Shown piece after piece: positions 42,976 to 50,000 of a stretch of 50,000 bases of DNA. The translations under genes were made by a program, and so were the position numbers. Under the pieces are notes generated by a model that had not been told where the DNA came from, did no database searches, and saw only the letters and a list, made by a program, of their open reading frames with translations. This stretch comes from Symbiodinium natans. Taxonomy: Eukaryota > Sar > Dinophyceae > Suessiales > Symbiodiniaceae. Position 1 is the stretch's first letter. Every line of letters starts with the position of its first letter. Where the stretch lies: assembly GCA_905221605.1 (NCBI GenBank), contig CAJNDS010001335.1:326001-376000 (forward strand), written 5' to 3'.

Positions 42976-45900
42976 TCAAGCATATCCGCCCTTGTCCCCC
43001 CCCACGAGGCACTTTCGGAATTCAATCTCGAGCTCGGCCTTGTTGACGTTCCTGCCGATGAAGGTGAGCTTGCAAATTCGCTCCTCATCAGGCTCCCAAG
43101 CACGCTGCGGAGACCCGGTGAAGGCCATGTGGACTGCTTGGAAGACAAACTTCCTTGGTAGCCCGGGAACTAAACCCTAAACCCTAAACCCTAAACCCTA
43201 AACCCTAAACCCTAAACCCTAAACCCTAAACCCTAAACCCTAAACCCTAAACCCTAAACCCTAAACCAAAAAAAAAGGGTAAAAGATGGTAAAAGGGCTA
43301 CCACTGGGCTACCAAACTTCTCCTTCTTGCCTTGCACGGCCAGCACACCCTTGGTGCGGAAGAGGTCGTTGCCCTTCTCCTTCAGCAGCTTCCCAAGCCT
43401 TGGGTTTAGGGTTTAGGGTTTAGGGTTTAGGGTTTAGGGTTTAGGGTTTAGGGTTTAGGGTTTAGGGTTTAGGGTTTAGGGTTTAGGGTTTAGGGTTTAG
43501 GGTTTAGGGTTTAGGGTTTAGGGTGGTCGCCCAGAAACCATATCATAAATAAGGGCACTTAGGGATGTTCGCCCTGATACTAACAGTCCTTAATAGGGAT
43601 TCTAAGAAGGGGTACGAGAATCCCTATTAAGGACTGTTAGTATAAGGGGAGACATCCCAAAGGGCACCCTTTCTTGGCTACTTTAAAGGGAACCTTGAGC
43701 CAACAAAAAGGGAAAAAGAGGGCACCACTGGGCTACCCTAAACCCTAAACCCTAAACCCTAAACCCTAAACCCTGGGCTGCCCGGAAGCCATTCATTCAG
43801 CTTCTGCTGGTCCACCTCGCCCTTGACATGGAAGCCCGCGGAGGTCACGCGGTCGTCATGCTGATGGTCCTTCTTAGGGAATGTTCTTTCTGAAGCTAAC
43901 GGTTCCTTAATAAGGAGGTTAATGGGGGGGGGTACTAGAATCCCTAACCCTAAACCCTAAACCCTAAACCCTAGCCCTAAACCCTAAACCCTAGCCCTAA
44001 ACCCTAAACCCTAAACCCTAAACCCTATACCCTGTTAGTACAAGAAGGGGGGGACATCCCAAATGGTCCTGGTTGTCCTCCAGGAACCCATCGTCCATCT
44101 CCAAGATCTTGTCGAGGTCTCGGTTGCCCCCGTAGCCGGGGATGAAGCAGGGTTTAGGGTTTAGGGTTTAGGGTGCCCTTCTCTCTTTGTTTTGGATTAA
44201 AGGGCGTTTTGAAGGGAACCTAACCCCGCCCGCCCCAAGAAGTGTTTAGGGTTTAGGGTCTAGGGGAACCTAAACCCTAAACCCTAAACCCTAAAAAGGG
44301 GGATAAGGGTTTTAGGGTTTAGGGTTTAGGGTTTAGGGTTTAGGGCTACTCTGGGCATCCGAGAGGCTAAATGCCTGGATTCCGAGGATGAAATCCATGT
44401 CGACCTTGCTCTGCGTGGTGCGCCTGATACTTGGGGATGTGTCCCCCTTGGTGCACTATGAGTCCTTGATAGGGTTTGGGGTTTAGGGTTTAGGGTTTAG
44501 GGTTTAGGGTACAGGGTTTAGGGTTTAGGGTTTAGGGTTTTAGGGTTTAGGGCGATAATGCCTATTAAGGACCCTCAGGGGGGGAAGCACCCCCCCCGCC
44601 TGATCTTCACAGTGTCGTTGATCATCTTGATACGCTTCTCCACTTCCACCAAGTGCGGCTCGTCCTAGGCTGATCTTGGAACCCTGGTTAAGTTAGGGTT
44701 TAGGGTTTAGGGTTTAGGGTTTGGGGTTTAGGGTTTAGGGTTTTTTGTTTAGCTGCTTCTTAGGAAGTATAGTACCCAAACAATACAAACAATACTCTCA
44801 CACATCCCTAAGTGTCGACAAGGTCGCACTTGTTCAGGAGGATGCGGTCTGCAAACGCCAACCTAGGTTTCGGGTTTAGGGTTTGGGGTTTAGGGTTTAG
44901 GGTTTAGGGTCGGCCCGTAAGCAGCCTCTGAAAGACAAATTCCTGAAACATGGCCCCCTTAAACCGAAAATAAAAATCAACTCTTCTGGCTGTGTAAGTA
45001 CTATATACGGACTAGGGCGAGGCCTGGGGCCTTGTAAAAGGGTGGTTTAGGGTTTAGGGTTTAGGGTTTAGGGTTTAGGTTTTAGGGTTTAGGGCCTGCC
45101 CAGCAACTGCTCCACGGCCTCGTTCTCGACGCCTTCGGGCTTCTCCTCGTCGAGGTGCAGGAGCAGGTGCTTGGCATCCACCAGGGTCACCATTCCTAGG
45201 ATGGGGGGGGGGGGGGTTAGGGTTTAGGGTTGAGGGTTTAGGGTTTAGGGGTTTGGGGTTTAGGGTTTTAGAAATTCTGAGTGGCCATTCGCAGCAGACG
45301 GATGCTACTACTGCGGGTCTAGGGTTTAGGGGTTTAGGGTAAACTTCCCAAATAGATCCTCTCTTAGATTCAATAAGGGATACTTTCAACCTAGATGCCA
45401 TCCAGCGCCAGGTTCTGCTGCACAAAGTCATCGGCAAAGAAGGTCTGAGCAACGGGCGCTGGGTCTGCCAAGCCGGTCGTCTCAATGATGACGCCTGGGC
45501 CCAAAGAGTAGGGTTTAGGGTTTAGGGTTTAGGGTTTAGGGTTTAGGGTTTCGGGTTTAGGGCTTAGGGCTTAGGGCGGTTTAGGCGAGACACCATCCAG
45601 AGGCTTGCCGCTCTTCGTCGACTTCTTGATCCTTGGTAGCCCAGTAACCATCTATCATGGTAAGGGCACCCTTCTCTGGGGTTGGCTACTTTATACGGGA
45701 ACCTTGAACCTTGGAACTTTCCCCTTATATATACGGACAGCCCTTAGTAGGGATTGTGATAGGGGGGGGGGGGGGGTGGGTACTGTAATCCCTATTGAGG
45801 ACCGTTCGTACAAGTATAAGGGGGACATCCCAAGAAGGAAGCTTGAACCAAAAAAGTGCGGAAAACAAGTTACCGCTGGGCTACCGAGAATCATCTTCTT

Positions 45901-46963
45901 CAGGCCAGAGATGAGGTCACCCCGAACGGTACAGCAAATGCAGCCGTTGTTCATCTCGATGACATTCTCCTGCTGCTTGCTTAAGAACCCCCCCCAACCA
46001 AAAAAAAAGCTTTCCATGCTTCCTTATAAGGGCAATATGGGGATTATGACCTTTGATTTGCAAAATATTCTTCCTTAATGGGTTATATAGGGCTTATGGC
46101 TTATGATACACCCTCAACCCGAACCCTAAACCCTAAACCCTAAACCTTTTTTTTTTTTTTTGGGGGGGGGGGGGGGGGGGCTCTTAAGCAACGAATTAGT
46201 CGTCTCCTGGGTGGCCAACGGGCCAGCCTCAATTAAGCTGTCATCGATGCCGACCTCCCCGAACTCATTCTCAATGATGCCAATGCGCTTGCCATGGTTC
46301 CTGGGGTTTAGGGTTTAGGGTTTAGGGTTTAGGGCCTCTTACACCCAACAAAGGAAAATGCAAAATGTCCCAAGCGCCTACCTAGGTTCTCGTGCAAGAT
46401 GCGATTGAGCAGCGTGGTCTTTCCGCTGCCCAGAAATCCGGTGAGCACCGTCACCGGCACCTTGCTGCCGGAATCGGTTCCTTTCACGGCAGCCTGGACC
46501 TTGGAGACCTTCTCCTTGAGTGCCTAGAGCCAAGAGTAACCTAGGAAGAAAAATAGGGTGCCCTTTTTGGGTTTGAAGGGGCCTAGAAGGGAACCTAAAC
46601 CTAAACCCTAAACAAAGGAAGTAAGAGCCTACTCTCGGTCCTAGGTGCCGTGTCGGAGTTCCCCAAGGCTTGAGCACACCCATAGTCGACAGCTGCGCGC
46701 TTGTGTGCGCCGAGGCCCACGAGGATGTCACCGCGGAGCTCGTACATCTGTCGGAGGGTTTCCTTCTGCTCCTGCGACATCTTGGGGGCGGTCTCCTCCA
46801 CGAAGGCGGCTGGGAGCTTCAAGACTTTGTCCGACTCGTCTCCCAGGACCTTGGCGTAGTCCTGCATGCAGGCGTTGAGGGACTGGACGGCATCGAAGAA
46901 CTTTCCCTCCTTCGCCGCCGCCTGCGCGGATGCAAAGCTACCAGCCCAGCTCGCCGCCGCCAT
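42976..46963 (-). CDS. CobW/ZNG1-family metal-chaperone GTPase, 14 exons
   Basis: Spliced protein of 464 residues. Exons in coding order: 46963-46649, 46523-46390, 46300-46207, 45969-45893, 45631-45594, 45494-45399, 45195-45108, 44862-44817, 44664-44600, 44423-44357, 44107-44069, 43869-43790, 43398-43321, 43153-42976. They total 1395 nt and stay in frame from ATG to TGA. Seen: Walker [11 protein letters not shown] (133-142), [12 protein letters not shown] (159-170), metal motif NNGCICC (188-194), ETTGLADP (224-231), NKCD guanine motif (291-294), QHDDRVTS segment near 356, and a CobW C-terminal domain with FIGRN near 437-441. Family knowledge: COG0523 GTPases use GTP hydrolysis to deliver zinc or another metal to client enzymes; eukaryotic ZNG1 activates methionine aminopeptidase. 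Residues 1-105 (exon 1) are an extra helical, TPR-like region. The start is the first ATG of the open exon, in a GCCGCCATGG-like context. Splice sites of introns 4, 6, 8 and 10 are less certain because the repeats there are only 3-5 bp or imperfect. Confidence 0.9.
43154..43320 (-). other. intron 13, GA-AG, CCCTAAA array inside GGTAGCCC ends
   Basis: 167 bp. GAAGTTTG (8 bp) is repeated at both junctions. Ends are GGTAGCCCAG-type inverted repeats as in intron 4, but most of the interior is a CCCTAAA array of about 13 units (43172-43266). Confidence 0.88.
43399..43789 (-). other. intron 12, GC-AG, with opposed telomeric arrays and family A hairpin
   Basis: 391 bp, the longest intron. GGCTT at both junctions. 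On the + strand it starts with about 17 TTTAGGG units (43401-43526), then an intact family A hairpin (43563-43660), then about five CCCTAAA units (43737-43774). The two arrays are complementary and could pair as a stem. Confidence 0.88.
43870..44068 (-). other. intron 11, GA-AG, family A hairpin interrupted by CCCTAAA array
   Basis: 199 bp with GGACCAT at both junctions. A family A hairpin begins at about 43880 and ends at about 44060, but its second arm is cut: right after AGAATCCCTA the sequence changes to about 90 bp of CCCTAAA-type units (43947-44032), then resumes with GTTAGTACAAG and ACATCCC. Confidence 0.87.
44108..44356 (-). other. intron 10, probable GC-AG
   Basis: 249 bp with TTTAGGG arrays near both exons and an inner CCCTAAA stretch (44268-44294). 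Only GAT is shared at the junctions. Splicing GAT|GC...AAG|ATC gives AFSLSDILEMD, matching the expected spacing of the family, but alternatives of a few codons exist. Confidence 0.62.
44424..44599 (-). other. intron 9, GC-AG, family A hairpin split by telomeric array
   Basis: 176 bp. ATCAGGCG (8 bp) is repeated at both junctions. The two arms of a family A hairpin (near 44440-44470 and 44552-44590) are separated by a TTTAGGG array at about 44471-44551. Confidence 0.85.
44665..44816 (-). other. intron 8, GA-AG, telomeric core
   Basis: 152 bp. Contains an approximately 50-bp TTTAGGG array (44694-44745) in the middle. Junction repeat is only GAC; the frame and the DLVDEPHLVE reading support the site. 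Confidence 0.75.
44863..45107 (-). other. intron 7, GT-AG, telomeric at both ends
   Basis: 245 bp. Direct repeat GTTG at the junctions. TTTAGGG-type arrays (+ strand) lie next to both flanking exons in the same orientation, with about 120 bp of unassigned sequence between. Confidence 0.83.
45196..45398 (-). other. intron 6, GC-AG, telomeric
   Basis: 203 bp carrying TTTAGGG-type units (+ strand) with G-rich runs and about 100 bp of other sequence. Imperfect junction repeat GGCAT/GGAAT; the frame fixes the splice to give [12 protein letters not shown], as expected for the family. Confidence 0.75.
45495..45593 (-). other. intron 5, GT-AG, telomeric
   Basis: 99 bp, almost entirely CCCTAAA-type units with CCCTAAG and CCCGAAA variants in gene sense. 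Imperfect direct repeat GGTGTC/GGCGTC at the junctions. One of only two introns here with a canonical GT donor. Confidence 0.85.
45632..45892 (-). other. intron 4, GA-AG, family A hairpin with GGTAGCCCAG ends
   Basis: 261 bp. Ends are inverted repeats (GGTAGCCCAG / CTGGGCTACC); the interior is a long palindromic family A hairpin at 45713-45835. Only GAT is shared at the junctions, so the exact splice position was chosen by frame and by the continuous GLKKMIKKSTK reading. Confidence 0.75.
45970..46206 (-). other. intron 3, GA-AG, with inverted repeat and T/G tract
   Basis: 237 bp. CAGGAGA is shared by both junctions. Inner ends carry TTGCTTAAG / CTTAAGCAA as an inverted repeat. Contains a short CCCTAAA array (46121-46145) running into a T15 then G19 homopolymer block on the + strand. 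A splice inside CTTAAG would break the frame; the CAG|GAGA choice keeps it and fits the family alignment. Confidence 0.78.
46301..46389 (-). other. intron 2, GA-AG, telomeric
   Basis: 89 bp with direct repeat GAACC at both junctions. In gene sense it ends in four CCCTAAA units followed directly by CCCCAG, so the telomere-like array forms the 3' end of the intron where a polypyrimidine tract would be expected. Confidence 0.88.
46524..46648 (-). other. intron 1, GC-AG, family F element
   Basis: 125 bp. The pentamer GGCAC is present at both junctions, so the splice falls in a direct repeat. The ends are imperfect inverted repeats beginning CTAGGACCGAGAGTA and CTAGAGCCAAGAGTA. Inside is a short degenerate CCCTAAA stretch next to ACAAAGGAAGTAAGAGCC. 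The same core recurs at 10261-10312 and 4881-4920. Confidence 0.85.
46649..46963 (-). other. exon 1: TPR-like N-terminal region of the CobW protein
   Basis: One uninterrupted 105-codon exon, the longest of the gene. It is alanine-rich and helical. Residues near 18-36 ([15 protein letters not shown]) and 70-98 ([20 protein letters not shown], then [11 protein letters not shown]) have the small/large residue pattern of tetratricopeptide helices. Ordinary CobW/ZNG1 proteins start close to the P-loop, so this region is an addition, possibly a client- or partner-binding module. The TPR assignment rests on pattern only. All 13 introns lie 3' of this exon. Confidence 0.6.
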
Positions 46964-47063
46964 GGCACCAACTCACACCTGCTTCCGGCTCTCGAAAGAA
47001 GTTGGCACGCGCCAGAAAGGTCTTGTGTTAGCTAGGGGGTGGACATGCTCAATCATTCTATAG

Positions 47064-47480
47064 GCTTGCATGTGCATCAGTGGTGATTTTGCGGGCTTGT
47101 CGGTCTTCAAAAGCTTTCACGAGCACGAACAGTCAAGATATGTCGATGCCTATGTGCCAATCAGCGGTGGACGAAATCCCGCCTTAAACGAAGCCTTTCA
47201 GGACATGCGTTTGGTGGCTGTTCCTGTCTCTTGCAGTGATGATGTAACCTGCAGACTCAGTAGCCCTAAACCCTAAACCCTAAATAAAGTTGTGAAAGTT
47301 CAAGGGGGCTGGTAAGTGCGCAAAAGATAACTGCAAAAAAACACACACATCATGAACAACAACAGTAATTGTGCATTCTGTTGTTCTATGTATATGATAC
47401 TCAAGTGTTGGAAAACATTCATTACCTACAACAGTCCGTAATCTGAAACTTTACTGTGGTCTCCTAAAATAGTGTTTAGG
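47064..47480 (+). other. upstream region of the CobW gene with weak + open frame
   Basis: Non-repetitive sequence 5' of the CobW start. The + frame from 47070 (SYVDAYVPISGG-like: SRYVDAYVPISGGRNPALNE) is open for 68 codons and could be an exon of a divergent gene. A promoter could not be recognised. Confidence 0.3.
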
Positions 47481-47838
47481 GTTAGGGTTCCAGGCCAATC
47501 CACAAAGTCCGGCCCCCGAATCCGATGTCAACTATACAAGGTTTCAAGGATGGGCTTAAATCTAAACCCTAAACCCTAAACCCTAAACCCTAAACCCGAA
47601 ACCCTAAACCCTGGAGGCTTCGGGCTCACGGTTTGGGCTTCAGGTTTCGGGTTTAGGTTGCTAGGCTTCCAGAAATGCGCGTCGCCAGCTGGGGATGGGC
47701 ACATGGAGTAAGATAGGGGCCTTAAGAATTAGAATAGGGTTTTGAGGGCTATTATAGTATAAATTACAAAAGGACATTCAGGCCATAAGGGAATACTATC
47801 AGCAATTCCTCCGACCCCAAGACTATGTGCCTACAGAC

Positions 47839-47931
47839 CTGCAGCCGAAGCGCAGGAGACACTGTGGGCACCTTGTCGCGCTTGCGCGACCTTACATGGC
47901 GGGATTTGAGGGCCACTTGTGTAGGGGTTAG
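47839..47931 (+). CDS. putative exon island
   Basis: 30 codons then TAG in a degenerate TTAGGG stretch: RRHCGHLVALARPYMAGFEG. Hypothetical. Confidence 0.42.
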   Translation: MQPKRRRHCGHLVALARPYMAGFEGHLCRG

Positions 47932-47964
47932 GGTTAGGGCTTACAACACTGAATTAGGGCTTTC

Positions 47965-48165
47965 ATGCTTAGAGAAACTGGACAATCAGAACAGGTAGTA
48001 GCATTAATGAAGTTTCTCCTTTTCCGAGTCAAAACCGTTTGTAAGCCAATCTTAGATACTTCGGTTGCAGCTCATATGCTCCTTCCCTATACCAGACACG
48101 GGCCTGGGCAAGTTCTTCTTGCACGTGTATACGTCCGCCAAATCAAGAGAGGTAAGTCCAACTAA
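47965..48165 (+). CDS. open frame with canonical donor at its end, unrecognised
   Basis: 66-codon open frame starting MLRETGQSEQVVALMKFLLF and ending at AGAG|GTAAGT, a textbook GT donor, followed 30 bp later by a TTTAGGG array. Less GC-rich than the islands. No family recognised. Confidence 0.35.
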   Translation: MLRETGQSEQVVALMKFLLFRVKTVCKPILDTSVAAHMLLPYTRHGPGQVLLARVYVRQIKRGKSN

Positions 48166-48246
48166 TTTAGGGTTTAGGGTTTAGGGTTTAGGGTTTAGGG
48201 TTTAGGGTTTAGGGTTTAGGGTTTAGGGTTTAGGGTTTAGGGTTTA
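48166..48246 (+). repeat. TTTAGGG array
   Basis: About 11 units, starting just after the GTAAGT at 48152. Confidence 0.93.
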
Positions 48247-48424
48247 CTATTACTAAGGGGGCTTTTGCACTTTCTAATCGCACATCATGAATCTCACGAC
48301 CTTACCCGCGAAAGACCCTGATAGAGGACATACGTTCGGCGGGGTGCTCCTGAGAAACCCTAAGCCGAAAATTGAATCCCTACAGCCTTATCCCCTCTCC
48401 TAAACCCTCAACCCTAAACCTTTT

Positions 48425-48478
48425 GAGGCTCCCCCTTATACGAACACTTCCCTAATAGGGTACGAAAATCCCTAAACC
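48425..48478. repeat. family A partial copy running into telomeric repeat
   Basis: Left arm CTCCCCCTTATACGAACA then the centre; at AAAATCCCTA the sequence turns into CCCTAAA units, the same switch point as in intron 11. Confidence 0.7.
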
Positions 48479-49648
48479 CTAACCCCAAAACCCAAAACCC
48501 TAAACCCCTCAAGCCTCAAAACTCTTAGGCCCTGCATCCCTAATGCCATAGAGCTCTTAAATCCTAAGCCCTGAGAAGTCTTCAACCCTGAGACCCCTTG
48601 GGTTTAGGGCTTAGGGTTTAGGGTTTAGGGTTTAGGGTTTAGGGTTTAGGGTTTAGGGTTTAGGGCTTTAGACCCCGACACCCCTTTGAAACTCTGACAA
48701 CCCACACAACTGCGGAAGAACCCTTAACCTCAACAACCCAACCGATAATCCTTCACCCCCCTCCCCCCAAATCAAATAAACAACAAAGAACAATCAAACC
48801 AAAATTGCAAAGCTCCAACAGCCGAAGCCACCCAAACCCCACAGCCTAAAGCACTAAACCCCCAACCCCGAAACCTGGAACCTTTTGGCAGGAAACCTAA
48901 CAGCAGCAAAGTGTCCCGAGATCCGCCCGCGGCTACCCGGGACCGAGGTATCTGAAACTGATGGCCTGGACATCCCCCGCTCGGATTAGGGTGTGTGGGG
49001 TTTAGGGTTTTAGCGTTTAAAGGTTTATAGGGGTTGCAGGGGTTTACAGGGTTGAGGGTTGCGTTTGGGATTTCAACCTGCTGACAACAAGCCTCTAAAG
49101 GGCTTGGGGTTTAGGGCTGAAGGCTCAGGGTGCGGGTTTGGGGTTCAGGGTTTGGGCTTTGGGTTCGGGGCTTAGATGTGTGTGTGTGAGAGAGAGAGGG
49201 AGGGGGGGGGGGGGGGGGGGGTTGCCCCCTGCACCAAAAAAAAGCAAGCTAGGCGCATGTCAACGTCTAAGGACATGGGCAGCTCTCTACCTCATGGTTC
49301 CTTTTCGTGAGGCTACTCATCCCAAAAAACCTTCGCTCCAACCCGCCTGGAAGAGAGCCAACCATGATTCCGCCCGGGAGCCCTACCGGGAGCTTGCGGC
49401 ATGTCGAGATCCTTATTGCCCCAATATCCAAGCAACACAAAGGTTAAACTTGTGATTCCTGCAAGATGTAGTAAACAAAGACAAAAAAGTGTTCTAAGTT
49501 GAACTCTGGAACCCTAAACCCTAAACCCTAAACCCTAAACCCTAAACCATAAACCCTAAACCCTAAACGCTAAACCCTAACCCTCAACCCTAGACCCCAA
49601 ACCCTAAACCCCAAACCCGAAACCCTAAATCCTGTTGGATAAGCATCT

Positions 49649-49744
49649 GGGAAGAAGTTGATTGCCGGCCGCGGGTGTCACCAGCACTTGCCAGCCCTTG
49701 CGCCCAGCCCCGGTCATGGCGCCACCGGCAAGGGCGCAGCCATT
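49649..49744 (-). CDS. putative exon island
   Basis: 32 open codons: NGCALAGGAMTGAGRKGWQV then LVTPAAGNQLL. CCCTAAA-type left, TTTAGGG right. Hypothetical. Confidence 0.5.
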
Positions 49745-49756
49745 ATAACAGAGTTA

Positions 49757-49870
49757 GGTTTAGGGTTAGGGTTTAGGGTTTAGGGTTTAGGGTTTAGGGT
49801 TTAGGGTTTAGGGTTTAGGGTTTAGGGTTTAGGGTTTAGGGTTTAGGGTGTAGGGTTTAGGGTTTAGGGA
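49757..49870 (+). repeat. TTTAGGG array
   Basis: About 16 units; opposed CCCTAAA units lie at 49510-49630 on the other side of the island at 49649. Confidence 0.93.
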
Positions 49871-50000
49871 CGTTTAGGGTTTAGGGCTTATAGGGTTTAG
49901 GGTTTAAGGTTCAAGGCTTCAGGGTTGGGGGGCTCCCTAAACCCAAAACCCGGACGTTAACCCTCAAGGCTACGGATTCCTGGTCCTGAACATGAGGTGT

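Noticed and set aside
42849-43180. 99-codon minus and 86-codon + open frames at the CobW 3' end
   Set aside because: They are out of frame with the CobW C-terminal exon, whose reading FIGRN...FRKCL matches the family.
43690-43703. TTGGCTCAAGG on the minus strand, similar to the end of the dinoflagellate spliced leader
   Set aside because: Only about ten bases match and they are part of a family A flank inside intron 12; the upstream part of the leader is absent.
45605-46078. 157-codon + strand open frame
   Set aside because: Runs across the CobW exons 4 and 5 and intron 4 on the opposite strand; composition reflects the hairpin element.
1-50000. rRNA or tRNA genes
   Set aside because: No recognisable small or large subunit rRNA segment and no cloverleaf with TTCRANNC box was found on either strand by reading; a covariance-model search would be decisive.

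Overview
The window reads as nuclear DNA of a eukaryote, most probably a dinoflagellate. Three observations point there. First, the telomere-type heptamer TTTAGGG/CCCTAAA occurs in dozens of interstitial arrays on both strands. Second, the only gene that can be reconstructed completely is cut into 14 short, GC-rich exons by 13 small introns. Their 5' ends are GA (6), GC (5) or GT (2), all end in AG, and short direct repeats lie at the splice junctions. That splice-site spectrum and the AG|G-type acceptor are described for dinoflagellates. Third, there is no bacterial-style gene packing: no open frame exceeds about 157 codons and no rRNA or tRNA gene is recognisable. The taxonomic call is an inference; no spliced-leader sequence was found.

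Layout. From about 1 to 42 kb the sequence is a mosaic of three ingredients. (a) Telomere-like arrays, from a few units to about 200 bp, including degenerate and 8-mer variants. (b) Short hairpin or inverted-repeat elements of several families, here called A to F, plus one element with 27-bp perfect terminal inverted repeats and a 10-bp target duplication. (c) Short GC-rich islands of about 60-200 bp with one open, alanine/arginine/glutamine/leucine-rich reading frame. About 30 such islands are listed as probable single exons. They resemble the exons of the 43-47 kb gene in length, GC content and setting, but none could be assigned to a protein family, so they stay hypothetical. Many islands are preceded on the + strand by CCCTAAA and followed by TTTAGGG, so each intervening block tends to start with TTTAGGG and end with CCCTAAA.

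The anchor gene is at 42976-46963 on the minus strand. It encodes a 464-residue CobW/ZNG1-type (COG0523) metal-chaperone GTPase with an N-terminal helical, TPR-like extension. P-loop, CICC metal motif, ETTGLADP, NKxD and the CobW C-terminal domain all lie in frame after removal of the 13 introns. The introns carry the same telomeric arrays and the same hairpin families as the rest of the window, so repeats and gene structure are linked. The repeat elements behave like introners, insertion elements that act as introns at the moment of insertion, and telomere-like arrays sit inside them.

The last part (47-50 kb) returns to the mosaic, with a few weak exon candidates. Simple repeats (CA, CTC/GGA, AT, GA, poly-T/poly-G, an 8-mer CCCTATAA array and a 12-bp minisatellite) are scattered throughout.
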